From contig NZ_SLXH01000009.1 of the NCBI RefSeq assembly GCF_004341365.1, positions 59,328-123,327 on the forward strand: a stretch of DNA of 64,000 nucleotides, given 5' to 3'. The number at the start of each line of letters is the position of its first letter. Positions within the stretch are counted from its first letter, which is position 1. Position numbers and translations under genes: made by a program. This DNA comes from Simplicispira metamorpha (GTDB taxonomy: Bacteria; Pseudomonadota; Gammaproteobacteria; Burkholderiales; Burkholderiaceae_C). The notes under the pieces are model-generated. The model was given only the letters and a program-made list of their open reading frames with translations, was not told the DNA's origin and made no database searches. This document shows, piece after piece, positions 18,526 to 29,275 of this stretch.

Positions 18526-19869
18526 ATGAATGCTTTGACTATTGAACTCTCCCACCCCTCTTGCGACGTTGCCATTGTGGGCGCGGGCCCCGCTGGCTTG
18601 ATGGCCGCAGAAACCCTGGCCCGCCAAGGTGTCAGCGTCCATGTTTTCGATGCCATGCCCACGGTAGGTCGCAAATTCTTGCTGGCCGGCAAGGGCGGGC
18701 TCAATCTCACGCATTCAGAGCCGGCACCGACCTTTGTGGGCCGCTTTGGTGATCGCCAGCAGCAGCTGGCCCCCTTGTTGCAGCCTTGGGGTGCCGAGCA
18801 GGTGCGTGCCTGGGCGCAAGACCTGGGTATTGGCACGTTTGTAGGTACCTCGGGGCGGGTGTTTCCCACCGACATGAAGGCGGCGCCCTTGTTGCGCGCC
18901 TGGCTACAGCGTTTGCGCGGCATGGGGGTGCAGTTCCACATGCGCCACCGCTGGACAGGCTGGAGCGCCGATGGTGCAGCGCTGCAGTTCACCACGCCCA
19001 CGGGCGCTGTGCAGGTCAGCGCCCGTGCGGTGGTGCTGGCGCTGGGCGGGGCCAGCTGGGCGCGGCTGGGTTCGGACGGCGCCTGGGCGCCCTGGTTGGT
19101 CGCGCGCGGTGTGGCGGTGGCGCCGCTGCGCCCGTCCAACTGCGGTTTTGATGTGCTGCCCCAGCACACGCTGGGGCACGAGACACGGCGTGAATTTTTG
19201 CGCGAACTGCTGGGCCAGACGCCCGCCGTGGGCTGGTCGGCGCATTTCGCCAGCCGCTTTGCAGGCCAGCCCTTCAAGTCGGTGGCCATTGCGTTTACCG
19301 ACAGCGCGGGGCGGCATTTCAGCCGCCGTGGAGAATTTGTTGCCACTGCCACGGGCATTGAGGGTAGCCTGGTCTACGCTGTTTCGGCGCTCTTGCGCGA
19401 TGAGGTGCAGGCCCACGGAAGCGCCACGCTGCACCTGGATTTGCTGCCCGACCACAGCCCCGAGCGTGTGCTGGCCGAAGTGCGCCACCCGCGCGGCACA
19501 CGCAGCTTGAGCAGCCACCTCAAAAGCCGCCTGGGGCTGGACGGCATCAAGATGGGCATCCTCTACGAGCAACTGGGCAAAGAGCGCATGAACGACCCGC
19601 AGGCCCTGGCCCAGGCCATCAAGGCGCTGCCGATCACGGTGGTGGCGACGCGGCCCATCGACGAGGCCATCAGCACGGCGGGCGGCGTGCAGTTTGAGGC
19701 GCTGGACGATCACCTCATGCTGCACGATCTGCCCGGCGTGTTTTGCGCCGGAGAGATGCTCGATTGGGAGGCGCCCACGGGCGGCTACCTGCTCACGGCC
19801 AGCATGGCCACCGGCGTGCGCGCTGGCCAAGGCGCGGCCCAGTGGCTGGTGGCCCAGCCGCAGGCTTGA
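18526..19869 (+). CDS. NAD(P)/FAD-dependent oxidoreductase, HI0933/YhiN family
   Basis: This 447-residue flavoprotein has the FAD Rossmann motif '[18 protein letters not shown]' at residues 15-32 and the hallmark of the HI0933 family, '[19 protein letters not shown]', around residue 47. The C-terminal FAD segment '[20 protein letters not shown]' is also typical. Members of this family are often annotated as putative aminoacetone- or bile-acid-related reductases, but the physiological substrate here is not known. It is a single gene, divergent from trxA and convergent with the Crp/Fnr gene. Confidence 0.88.
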   Translation: MNALTIELSHPSCDVAIVGAGPAGLMAAETLARQGVSVHVFDAMPTVGRKFLLAGKGGLNLTHSEPAPTFVGRFGDRQQQLAPLLQPWGAEQVRAWAQDLGIGTFVGTSGRVFPTDMKAAPLLRAWLQRLRGMGVQFHMRHRWTGWSADGAALQFTTPTGAVQVSARAVVLALGGASWARLGSDGAWAPWLVARGVAVAPLRPSNCGFDVLPQHTLGHETRREFLRELLGQTPAVGWSAHFASRFAGQPFKSVAIAFTDSAGRHFSRRGEFVATATGIEGSLVYAVSALLRDEVQAHGSATLHLDLLPDHSPERVLAEVRHPRGTRSLSSHLKSRLGLDGIKMGILYEQLGKERMNDPQALAQAIKALPITVVATRPIDEAISTAGGVQFEALDDHLMLHDLPGVFCAGEMLDWEAPTGGYLLTASMATGVRAGQGAAQWLVAQPQA

Positions 19870-19960
19870 GGCCAGACGCGGCCCGTGGGTGTGTCTGCGG
19901 TACTGCTGGCGTGCCAACAGCGCATGGGCGGCCATTGGGGCACCCCAGGGGTATCGTCAT

Positions 19961-20030
19961 TTTTTTAAGGCCAAATGTGCCTCCAGCCCAATGTGGGTGC
20001 GCGCAAGAAGCTATCAAATAAATAGTGATT
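19961..20030 (-). repeat. Dispersed 60-bp repeat, copy between the flavoprotein and Crp/Fnr genes
   Basis: Read on the minus strand, GATAGCTTCTTGCGC is followed by a 12-nt spacer and GGCTGGAGGC, then a T-rich end. It lies between convergent genes. Confidence 0.75.
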
Positions 20031-20060
20031 TCTGTGCCGACCAAGCCTGCCGCTGGCGCC

Positions 20061-20780
20061 TCAGTGGTCGGTTTCCGTGATGCGCAGCAGTGCCTTGCGG
20101 TTGCGCACCACCAGACCACCGGGCTCGATGCGGATGGTGTCCTCGCGCTCCATGGCCTTGAGCTCCTGGTTCACGCGCTGGCGCGAGGCGCCCAGCAGCT
20201 GCGCCAGTTCTTCTTGCGCCAGTTGCAGGCCGATGCGCACTTCGTCGCCATCCGACAGGCTGGGAATGCCGTAGCTGCGCACCAGGTGCAGCAGCTGCTT
20301 GGCCAGGCGCGCGCGCAGCGGCAGCGTGTTCAGGTCTTCGACCAGCCCATAGAGCTGGCGAATGCGCCGTGCGTGCAGCAGCAAGATGGCGTCGTACAGC
20401 TCCACATGCGTGGCCAAAATCTTGTGGAAATCGGCCCTGGCCACGCACAGGATGGTGGTGTCACCGTGGGCATAGGCATCGTGGGTGCGCCGGTCGCCGT
20501 CAAACAGCGCCACGTCGCCAAACCAGATGCCCGGCTCGATGTAGGTGAGCGTGATCTGCTTGCCCGAGATGGACGTGGAGCTGACGCGCACCGCCCCCTT
20601 GGCGCAGGCCACCCACTCTTCGGGCGGGTCGCCACGCGCCACGATGAGGCCGTCGTCCTTGTAGCGCTTGACGTAGGCGCAGCGCAGGATGTCGTGGCGC
20701 AGCGAGGGCGAGAGTGATGAAAACCAGCGGCCAGAGTTGATCGCTTCACGTTCTTCAATGGTCAGAATCGGGTCGTCCAT
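20061..20780 (-). CDS. Crp/Fnr family transcriptional regulator
   Basis: This 239-residue protein has an N-terminal cyclic-nucleotide-binding-like beta barrel ('YIEPGIWFGDVALFDGDRRTHDAYA', residues about 90-115), a long dimer helix and a C-terminal winged helix with recognition segment 'LAQLLGASRQRVNQELKAM'. The N-terminal cysteine cluster needed for an FNR iron-sulfur site is absent, so oxygen sensing of that kind is unlikely. Effector and targets are unknown. It lies 28 nt downstream of the 3-hydroxyacyl-CoA dehydrogenase gene on the same strand, so the two may be co-transcribed. Confidence 0.9.
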   Translation of the reverse strand: MDDPILTIEEREAINSGRWFSSLSPSLRHDILRCAYVKRYKDDGLIVARGDPPEEWVACAKGAVRVSSTSISGKQITLTYIEPGIWFGDVALFDGDRRTHDAYAHGDTTILCVARADFHKILATHVELYDAILLLHARRIRQLYGLVEDLNTLPLRARLAKQLLHLVRSYGIPSLSDGDEVRIGLQLAQEELAQLLGASRQRVNQELKAMEREDTIRIEPGGLVVRNRKALLRITETDH

Positions 20781-20808
20781 GGTCTGTTCAGGTGCCTGCT
20801 GCGCAGGC

Positions 20809-22335
20809 TTACTCTTCTTCGTGCAGCAGGCTCAGACCGATGGCACCACGCCGGCGCAGCCAAGGGCTGGGGCGGTAGCGTGTGTCGCCATACACGGTTT
20901 GCAGGTTGAACAGCACTTCCAGGATGTTGGTCGGGCCCCAGCGGTTGCCCATGGCCAGCGGCCCCAGCGGGTAGCCCAGCCCCAGCGTGACGGCGGTTTC
21001 CAGGTCAGCAGGGCTGCAAATGCCTTGCTGGCAGATGTCGCTGGCAATGTTCACGATGTGGGCCACCACGCGCTGCGTGACAAAGCCGCCGCTGTCGCGG
21101 ATCACGCTCACGGGCTTGCCGTCGCGGGCAAACAGGGCATGGGCGGCGTTGCGCATATCGACGCGCGTGGCCGGGTTGGTGGCCAGCACGCGGCGCTTGG
21201 TGGCGGCGTCTTCGATCAACATGTCGATGCCCACGGTGCGGGCTGGGTCCAGGCGCTCCACCACGGCCACAGTGGTCACATCAAAGCCCAGCGGCGCCAC
21301 CAGTGTCAGCGCCTGGGGCGAGGGCGAGGTGCCGGTTTCGATGCGTGCGCCCAGGTCTTTGAGCAATTGGTACAGCTCAGCGCGCCGGGCCGCGCGCGGC
21401 GATACCCACACCGGGGGCATGTCGGCATCGGCCACCACGGGCACGGCAGGCTCAGGGCTGATGTGGGCCACGCCATCGGCATAGCGGTAAAAACCTTCGC
21501 CCACTTTTTTGCCCACCAGGCCGCCCGCCAGCCGCTGCGCCGTGATGACGCTGGGCCGAAAGCGCGGCTCTTCATAGTATTGGTGGTAGATGGATTCCAT
21601 CACCGGGTGCGATACGTCCAGCGCAGTCAAGTCCAGCAACTCGAATGGCCCAAGCTTGAAGCCCACCTGGTCGCGCAGGATGCGGTCAATGGTGGCCACA
21701 TCGGCTACACCTTCGCCCAGAATGCGCAGCGCTTCAGTGCCGTAGCCCCGGCCCGCGTGGTTGACGATGAAGCCGGGCGTGTCTTGCGCCTGCACGGGCG
21801 TGTGCCCCATGTCGCGCGCATAGGCCGAGAGCGTGGCGCAGACGGCTGGGTCGGTTTTGAGCCCGGCCACCACTTCCACCACCTTCATCAGCGGCACCGG
21901 GTTGAAGAAGTGAAAGCCGGCCAGGCGCTCGGGGCGCTGCAAGGCGGCGCCAATGGCCGTGATCGACAGCGACGAGGTGTTGGTGGCCAGCACAGCGCCG
22001 GGTGCCAGCAGCGCTTCGAGCTGGGCCAGCAAATCCTGCTTGGCCTCCAGGCGCTCGACGATGGCCTCGACCACCAGATTGCAGTGGGCCAGCTCATCCA
22101 GCGTGGCGGCTGTGTGCAGGCGCTCACGGAGCACGGCGACATGCGCTGCATCCAGGCGGCCTTTTTCGGCCTGGCGCTGCCATTGGGCGACGATGGCGGT
22201 GTGGGCGACATCGGCTGCGCCGGGTTGGGCGTCCAGCAACACCACCTGGCTGCCTGCCTGGGCGCAGATTTGTGCAATGCCGCGGCCCATGGCACCCGAA
22301 CCCACAATGCCTACGGTAGAAAAGTGTATGTTCAT
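20809..22335 (-). CDS. 3-hydroxyacyl-CoA dehydrogenase (two C-terminal domains, PaaH/PaaC-like)
   Basis: This enzyme oxidises 3-hydroxyacyl-CoA to 3-ketoacyl-CoA with NAD. The 508-residue protein has the NAD Rossmann motif 'VGIVGSGAMGRGIAQICAQ' at residues 7-25, the catalytic region 'GFHFFNPVPLMKVVEVV', and two tandem 3HCDH C-terminal domains ('DTPGFIVNHAGRGYGTEAL' and, later, 'DSGGFVTQRVVAHIVN'). This length and double domain match the PaaH/PaaC subfamily of phenylacetate degradation, but no other paa gene is nearby, so the in vivo pathway could be general beta-oxidation. The ATG at 22335 starts the conserved region; the open frame continues further upstream without family similarity. Confidence 0.9.
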   Translation of the reverse strand: MNIHFSTVGIVGSGAMGRGIAQICAQAGSQVVLLDAQPGAADVAHTAIVAQWQRQAEKGRLDAAHVAVLRERLHTAATLDELAHCNLVVEAIVERLEAKQDLLAQLEALLAPGAVLATNTSSLSITAIGAALQRPERLAGFHFFNPVPLMKVVEVVAGLKTDPAVCATLSAYARDMGHTPVQAQDTPGFIVNHAGRGYGTEALRILGEGVADVATIDRILRDQVGFKLGPFELLDLTALDVSHPVMESIYHQYYEEPRFRPSVITAQRLAGGLVGKKVGEGFYRYADGVAHISPEPAVPVVADADMPPVWVSPRAARRAELYQLLKDLGARIETGTSPSPQALTLVAPLGFDVTTVAVVERLDPARTVGIDMLIEDAATKRRVLATNPATRVDMRNAAHALFARDGKPVSVIRDSGGFVTQRVVAHIVNIASDICQQGICSPADLETAVTLGLGYPLGPLAMGNRWGPTNILEVLFNLQTVYGDTRYRPSPWLRRRGAIGLSLLHEEE

Positions 22336-22414
22336 TGCGGCATTATCCCTTCTGCCCTGCGCCGGTGTCGCCGTGGTTCTGTGCCAGAATCGAAAACTCC
22401 ATTGAAGGAGAAAC

Positions 22415-24667
22415 GTGAATTTTCGTAACACATTGCTGGCTGCCGGTGTGGCCTTGACCACATGTGGTGCGGCGGCGTTGTCGTTGGGTGAGTCGCGTGG
22501 CACCGTGGTGCTGGGCCGCCCCCTGGACTTGGTGTTCCAGGTGCTGACAGATGGCACCGAGTCGGTCGATGGGGCCTGCGTTGCCGCCGATATATTGCTG
22601 GGCGACACGCTCATCAGCCAGTCGCGCATAGACATCACACCGCTGCCCGCAGTGCCGGGCCGATCCTCGGCGGTGCGCCTGCGCGCATCCGGGGTGGTCA
22701 ACGAGCCCATCGTCACCGTGCAGTTGTCGGCTGGTTGCAGCGGCAAAATCACCCGCACCTATACCTTTCTGGCCGATTTGCCGGACACCGTGGCCGCCGC
22801 GACAGCGCCCATTGCCATTGCCGCCCTCAAGCCCGACGCGGCACCCGCCCGCAGTGATGGCCGTGGCACGCAGGCACCGCCATCCCCGGGCAGCAGTCGC
22901 TCTGCGCGCCCACCGGCTTCGGGCGCAGAGTCGCCAGAGGCCAGCGCACTCCGGCCCGCGCCGCGCCCGGTACCGCGCGAACGTGCTGCCCCAGTACCCC
23001 GCGTTGCCGCAAGCGCCGCACCCGCAGTGCCACCGCAGCGCGCGCGGCTGGTGATAGAGCCGCTGGACCTTGCGCCGCCCGCTCCGGCGGGGCTGCGCCT
23101 GTCCACCGAGCTGGCGCACATCCCTGGCGAGGCTGCCACCGAGCAGCGCGCCGAGGCCGCCGCTGCCTGGCGCATCTTGGGCAGCACCCCTGAAGAGTTG
23201 CGCCGCAGCAGCGCCAGCCTGGAGCAGTTGACTGCCGACCTCAACACCTTGCGCGCCAGCACCGCCCAAGACCAGGCCACCATGGCGGGCTTGCGAGAGC
23301 GCCTGGAAATGGTCGAGTCCGAGCGCTTTCCGGCGCCGCTGGTGTACGCCTTGCTGGCTTTGCTGGCGGCGGCGCTGGCCGGGATTGCCTGGCTGTGGCA
23401 GCGCGCGCGCGTTGCCCAAAGTGCTGCATGGCATGACGCCGTAGAGCGCCACCACGATGCCGATTCCACCGCGCGCGCCACAGACGCGCCCGTTGCGGCG
23501 CCCGTGCCCGCTGCACTGGCACCGCTGGAGGCTGCGCAAGCCGCGCCTGCGGACACGCCCGTCCCCGATCCGCTGCCAGGCAGCCAGGCTGTGGCCCCCG
23601 CAGTGCCGGTGCCTGCCGTGCCCACGGCTACCGATCCGGTGGCCCCCGCCGTGCCCGCCGTGCGTGTCATCAACCCAGAAGCGTTGTTTGATTTGCAGCA
23701 GCAGGCCGAATTTTTTGTCTCGGTGGGCGAACACGACCAGGCCATTGACGTGATGAAGCAACACATCGCCGACAACGAGCAGTCCTCCCCCCTGGCCTAT
23801 CTCGACTTGATGCGGCTGTACCACTCCCTGGGCCGCATCGACGACTTCAACGCCTTGCGTGCGCAATTCCACCGCTACTTCAATGCACAGGTGCCCGAGT
23901 TTGCGGGCTTCAACCGGCCAGGGCACACCTTGCTGGGCTACACCGATGCCCTGGCCGCCATCGAGGCGCAGTGGAGCGATGACGTGGTGCTACAGCAGCT
24001 GGAGTCGTGCCTGTTCCGGCGCGACAACGCTGCCATGCCCTTGTTTGATTTGGCCGCCTACGAAGACCTGCTGCTGCTGTACGCCATTGCACAGACTACC
24101 CCTGCTGGTGTTCGGGGCGCGCCGCCGCCGCGCGCCCGCACCACGCCAGAAGATGCCACCCTCTCCGAAGGCATTGGCGTCTTGCCTACAGCGTCCGGGC
24201 GCCAGGGCCATCAGCCCGGTGATCTGTTGCAAGAGCAATTGCCCGAGATGGGTTTGCCCGCACTGGACTTGCTCCCGGCGGCTGCCCCGCAGGCCGCACC
24301 CAGCTTGCCCGACTACGACTTCCCCTGGGCCCTGGAAACCCTGTCGCCCGCCCTGGATGAGGCCGCGCCGCACGCCATCGCCACCCAGCCACCGCCTGCG
24401 CCGCCCTCGTATGCCCCTGCACCGGCGGCTGACGGATTCCCGTCGGTTTTGCTGGATTTGGATTTGACGGCGCCGCATGAGCCCATGGAAATGGACTTTC
24501 CGCTGCCCTCCCTGACCTTGCAGGACGTGCCCGCAGTGCCCGTCACGCCCGCACCACCGCCGGGGCAGCCCGTGGGCTTTGGTTCCACCAACCCCCGTTT
24601 TGAAGTGCGATTTGAACTGGACGATGATTTGCTGCTGCCGCCTGACAAACCGGGCAAGGGGGCCTGA
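22415..24667 (+). CDS. FimV-like TPR membrane protein
   Basis: This 750-residue protein has a signal peptide (about residues 1-22) and a periplasmic beta-rich domain of about 110 residues ('SLGESRGTVVLGRPLDLVFQ'). Next come a Pro/Ala-rich linker, a coiled-coil, and a transmembrane helix near residue 310 ('LVYALLALLAAALAGIAWLW'). The cytoplasmic part has a TPR-like segment ('LFDLQQQAEFFVSVGEHDQA') and an acidic/proline-rich tail. This order resembles FimV/TspA-type polar organisers of type IV pili and type II secretion, but no LysM motif is evident. The GTG start has a strong AAGGAG 5 nt upstream. It overlaps the next small gene by 1 nt. Confidence 0.75.
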   Translation: MNFRNTLLAAGVALTTCGAAALSLGESRGTVVLGRPLDLVFQVLTDGTESVDGACVAADILLGDTLISQSRIDITPLPAVPGRSSAVRLRASGVVNEPIVTVQLSAGCSGKITRTYTFLADLPDTVAAATAPIAIAALKPDAAPARSDGRGTQAPPSPGSSRSARPPASGAESPEASALRPAPRPVPRERAAPVPRVAASAAPAVPPQRARLVIEPLDLAPPAPAGLRLSTELAHIPGEAATEQRAEAAAAWRILGSTPEELRRSSASLEQLTADLNTLRASTAQDQATMAGLRERLEMVESERFPAPLVYALLALLAAALAGIAWLWQRARVAQSAAWHDAVERHHDADSTARATDAPVAAPVPAALAPLEAAQAAPADTPVPDPLPGSQAVAPAVPVPAVPTATDPVAPAVPAVRVINPEALFDLQQQAEFFVSVGEHDQAIDVMKQHIADNEQSSPLAYLDLMRLYHSLGRIDDFNALRAQFHRYFNAQVPEFAGFNRPGHTLLGYTDALAAIEAQWSDDVVLQQLESCLFRRDNAAMPLFDLAAYEDLLLLYAIAQTTPAGVRGAPPPRARTTPEDATLSEGIGVLPTASGRQGHQPGDLLQEQLPEMGLPALDLLPAAAPQAAPSLPDYDFPWALETLSPALDEAAPHAIATQPPPAPPSYAPAPAADGFPSVLLDLDLTAPHEPMEMDFPLPSLTLQDVPAVPVTPAPPPGQPVGFGSTNPRFEVRFELDDDLLLPPDKPGKGA

Positions 24668-24918
24668 TGCGTGCCGCTTTGACCTTGTTGTCCGTGCTGC
24701 TGGCGCTGGCCATTGTGGGCGTGCTGGTCAAGCGCCAGTGGGGCGCCATCGGCCACCCGCCAGTGCCCACGCTGCCCGCCAGCGCCACGGGCGATGCCGG
24801 TGCGGCCCCGTCTGCGCCCGCCGCTGTGCGCACGCCCGGCCAGCAGGTGCAGCACATCCAGCAAACCGTTGAAGGGGTGATGCAGCAGCCCCGGGCGCTG
24901 CCAGACGATGCGCAGTAA
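24667..24918 (+). CDS. Small single-pass membrane protein, hypothetical
   Basis: This 83-residue protein starts on the last base of the preceding stop (TGATG), so it is translationally coupled to the FimV-like gene. Residues 3-21 ('AALTLLSVLLALAIVGVLV') form one membrane helix. The rest is Pro/Ala-rich with a predicted helical end ('GQQVQHIQQTVEGVMQQ'). I do not recognise a family. Coupling suggests it works with the FimV-like protein. Confidence 0.7.
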   Translation: MRAALTLLSVLLALAIVGVLVKRQWGAIGHPPVPTLPASATGDAGAAPSAPAAVRTPGQQVQHIQQTVEGVMQQPRALPDDAQ

Positions 24919-24967
24919 GCACCATGGCAGCGCACGGCCTGCGTTGCTGTAACGCAGCACTGCCGGG

Positions 24968-26546
<1,579 letters not shown>

Positions 26547-26628
26547 TGTCTCCTGCGCGCGCAGCCTGCGCAGCGCACCCACCCCCGCACATTCCACGGA
26601 GCGGGCCACCACGAGCGGCCCGGGCGCT

Positions 26629-27627
26629 TTGTCTTCTGAAAACACCTCTTGCGATTGCGGCCACGACCACGGCCCCAAGCACATCTACATCTACTCCCCC
26701 TCCAGCGCAGTACGCGACAAGGCCGCGTTCAAGCGCGGCATCAAGCGCCTGCAAGCGCTGGGCCACGAGGTCGAGATTGACCCCGACGCCCTGGCCAGCC
26801 ACACCCGTTTTGCGGGCGACGACGCCACGCGCCTGGCCGCCATCCACCGCGCCGCTGCCAGCGGTGCCGATGTGGCGCTGATCTCGCGCGGCGGCTATGG
26901 CCTGACCCGGTTGCTGCCGGACATCGACTACGCCGCCGTGGCCCGCGCCATCGAGGGCGGCACGCTGTTTGTCGGCGTGAGCGATTTCACCGCCTTCCAG
27001 AACGCCGTGCTGGCCCAGACCGGCGCCGTGACCTGGGCCGGGCCGTCGCTGGGCGCTGATTTTGGCGTTCAGGGCCTGCCTGACGACATCATGGAAGCCT
27101 GCTTTGACGACGTGCTCTCGGGGCACGGCGAGGGCACTGGCTGGCGCATGCCGCGCGACAAGGCCTGCCCCGGCGCTGCGCCCACGGAGCCTGTACCGCC
27201 CGCCGTGCCGCAAGAGTTTGAAATCCCGGCGGCGCGGCTGTGGGGTGGCAACCTGACGGTGCTGAGCTCGTTGGTGGGCACGCCATATTTGCCGCAGGTG
27301 CCCGGCGGTATTTTGTTCATTGAGGATGTGAACGAGCACCCCTACCGTATCGAGCGCATGCTCACCCAGCTGCTGCACGCGGGTGTGCTGGCGCAGCAAA
27401 AAGCGGTGCTGCTGGGGCAATTCACCAACTACCAGCTGGCGCCGCACGACAAGGGCTACAAACTGCAAACCGTGGTGGACTGGCTGCGCAGCAAAATCAC
27501 CGCGCCGGTGCTGGCCAATCTGCCCTACGGCCACGTGGCCACCAAGGTCATGCTGCCCGTGGGCGCGCAGGTGGAGCTGTCGGTGCAGGGGCGCGATGCG
27601 CTGTTGTACTGGGGCCACGCCCATTAA
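26629..27627 (+). CDS. ldcA: Muramoyltetrapeptide LD-carboxypeptidase (peptidase S66)
   Basis: LdcA removes the terminal D-Ala from murein tetrapeptides during cell-wall recycling in the cytoplasm. The S66 features are 'YIYSPSSAVRDKAAF' at the N-terminus, the nucleophile loop 'ALISRGGYGLTRLLPDIDY', 'FVGVSDFTAFQNAVL', and 'LFIEDVNEHPYRIERML' with the catalytic Glu. The start is uncertain: no in-frame ATG exists near the family start, and the TTG at 26629 gives a 332-residue protein beginning with a Cys/His-rich segment ('CDCGHDHGPKH') that might bind a metal. The downstream ATG-free stretch supports a rare start codon. Confidence 0.85.
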   Translation: MSSENTSCDCGHDHGPKHIYIYSPSSAVRDKAAFKRGIKRLQALGHEVEIDPDALASHTRFAGDDATRLAAIHRAAASGADVALISRGGYGLTRLLPDIDYAAVARAIEGGTLFVGVSDFTAFQNAVLAQTGAVTWAGPSLGADFGVQGLPDDIMEACFDDVLSGHGEGTGWRMPRDKACPGAAPTEPVPPAVPQEFEIPAARLWGGNLTVLSSLVGTPYLPQVPGGILFIEDVNEHPYRIERMLTQLLHAGVLAQQKAVLLGQFTNYQLAPHDKGYKLQTVVDWLRSKITAPVLANLPYGHVATKVMLPVGAQVELSVQGRDALLYWGHAH

Positions 27628-27660
27628 CCACGGCGCCCGGCCTGGCGCCTGTGTGCGCTT

Positions 27661-28662
27661 TCAGGTGGGCAGCTGCGACACCAGGCCCGTGCTGCGCTGG
27701 GCTGCGTAAAGCCCCAAGCGCACCATGGTGCGGTGGTTCATCTCCACCACCACCGACATGCGTGGCAGGGCGGACTGGATGCGCGGCTTGCCGTGCGATG
27801 TCTGGTGCAGGCGCGGTTCGCGGTAATGCGTGCCGCTGCGGTCCAGCAGGCTGGCCACCAGTGGCAGGTTGGCTTTGTCGCTGCGGCGCAGCACGATGGC
27901 GGTGTCACCGTTGTCCAGCTTGACCAGGGTGCCCGGTGGGCACAGCCCCACGCAGCGCACCAGCGCATAGCCCACTTCATCGCGCTGGTCTATGCCCGGG
28001 CCTACCAGAGCGCGCACCGAGTCCAGGGCGCTGCGCCCGGGGCGTGACTGGCGCGGGCTGATCATGGCCGCATAGCGGTCGATGGTGCCCAGAATGCGGG
28101 TCAGGCGCTCCACGTCTTCCAGCTCGGCCAGCGGTGTGCGCTCGTGGGGGCGCTCGTGGTGCTGGCCCACCACGTCCAGCCACAGGTGGTCGGTGACGTA
28201 CAGGCGCTCCAGAATGGTCTGGCTCTCTTGCGGGTGGTTGCGGATGGCGTCTTGCTGGGCGGGGTTGGGGCGCTCGCGCTGGCTGGCCAGCTCGTCTTGC
28301 AGCGCCGTCATGCCGATGTTCATGGTCAGGGCGGCGCGCACCAGGGCGTTGCGCTCGCGCAGTGGCAAGGCCAGCTCGCGCGCCATCAGGTGGCACAGCG
28401 TGCTGCACACCAGCGCGTGCGAGGCGCTGTAGCCCACGGTGGAGGTGCTGGCCAGCTGGAACATCAGGTACAGCGCCGCATCAATGTCGTGCGCCGCCAG
28501 GTCTTGCAGCCAGCGGTCAAACTGGCGCACCTTGGCCGGAAAATCCAGCACCTGCCGGGGCTGTGCCAACAACACCGACAGGCCCGCCTCCAGATCCGCC
28601 CACAGGCTGAGCAGGTCTTCGTACTCTTCTTCGTGGGCGCCGTGGCGCGGGCTGGAGGACAT
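27661..28662 (-). CDS. Degenerate HD-GYP domain protein
   Basis: This 333-residue protein resembles HD-GYP c-di-GMP phosphodiesterases along its middle part: 'SASHALVCSTLCHLMARE' (about 79-96), 'RNHPQESQTILERL', 'VVGQHHERPHERT' (about 165-176) and 'ILGTIDRYAAMISPRQ'. The metal-binding His-Asp pair is missing; the expected HDxGK reads 'MNIGM' at about 114-118, and the GYP motif is not recognisable. It is therefore probably a binding or scaffold protein rather than an active phosphodiesterase. It follows yajQ (a reported c-di-GMP binder) by 70 nt on the same strand, suggesting a shared role. Confidence 0.75.
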   Translation of the reverse strand: MSSSPRHGAHEEEYEDLLSLWADLEAGLSVLLAQPRQVLDFPAKVRQFDRWLQDLAAHDIDAALYLMFQLASTSTVGYSASHALVCSTLCHLMARELALPLRERNALVRAALTMNIGMTALQDELASQRERPNPAQQDAIRNHPQESQTILERLYVTDHLWLDVVGQHHERPHERTPLAELEDVERLTRILGTIDRYAAMISPRQSRPGRSALDSVRALVGPGIDQRDEVGYALVRCVGLCPPGTLVKLDNGDTAIVLRRSDKANLPLVASLLDRSGTHYREPRLHQTSHGKPRIQSALPRMSVVVEMNHRTMVRLGLYAAQRSTGLVSQLPT

Positions 28663-28732
28663 GTGGTGTGGGGCTCAGGGCGCGGGCCGCCCTGGGCCCG
28701 CTGCAAACGCCATGCCGCAGGGACAGTGCAGG

Positions 28733-29218
28733 TCAGTCGCGGAAGTTGTTGAACGACAGCGGCATGTCGGCAATGTCTTTGCGGATCAGCGCCATGGCCG
28801 CTTGCAGGTCATCGCGCTTGGCGCCGGTGATGCGCACTTTTTCTTCTTGGATGGCCGCCTGCACCTTGAGCTTGCTGTCTTTGATGAGCTTTTGCAGCTT
28901 CTTGGCCAGCTCGCTCTCGATGCCGTTGCGCACCTTGATGACTTGCTTGACCTTGTCGCCGCCGATTTTTTGTGGCTTGCCGATGTCCAGAAAGCGCACA
29001 TCCACATTGCGCTTGGTGAGCTTGCCCCGCAGCAGGTCTTCGACCTGTGTGAGCTGGAATTCGGCATCGCCGAACAGGGTGATCTCTTTGTCCTTGAGTT
29101 CGACAGCGGCCGAGGTGCCTTTGAAGTCGAAACGGGTGCCGATTTCTTTGGCCGCGTTCTCCACGGCATTTTTCACTTCGACGAAGTCGGCTTCACAAAC
29201 GGTATCAAACGATGGCAT
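28733..29218 (-). CDS. yajQ: YajQ family cyclic-di-GMP/nucleotide-binding protein
   Basis: This 161-residue YajQ protein starts '[20 protein letters not shown]' and contains 'TRFDFKGT' and '[19 protein letters not shown]', all hallmark blocks. The fold is two ferredoxin-like domains. A Xanthomonas homologue binds c-di-GMP and modulates a transcription factor; whether this holds here is not shown. The ATG at 29218 gives the normal length. It diverges from murB with 57 bp between them and precedes the HD-GYP-like gene. Confidence 0.95.
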   Translation of the reverse strand: MPSFDTVCEADFVEVKNAVENAAKEIGTRFDFKGTSAAVELKDKEITLFGDAEFQLTQVEDLLRGKLTKRNVDVRFLDIGKPQKIGGDKVKQVIKVRNGIESELAKKLQKLIKDSKLKVQAAIQEEKVRITGAKRDDLQAAMALIRKDIADMPLSFNNFRD

Positions 29219-29275
29219 GGTGGGGTTCTCTCCAGAAAGCACGTCGCACCCAGGGCCGGTGCGACAATCCGGGCG

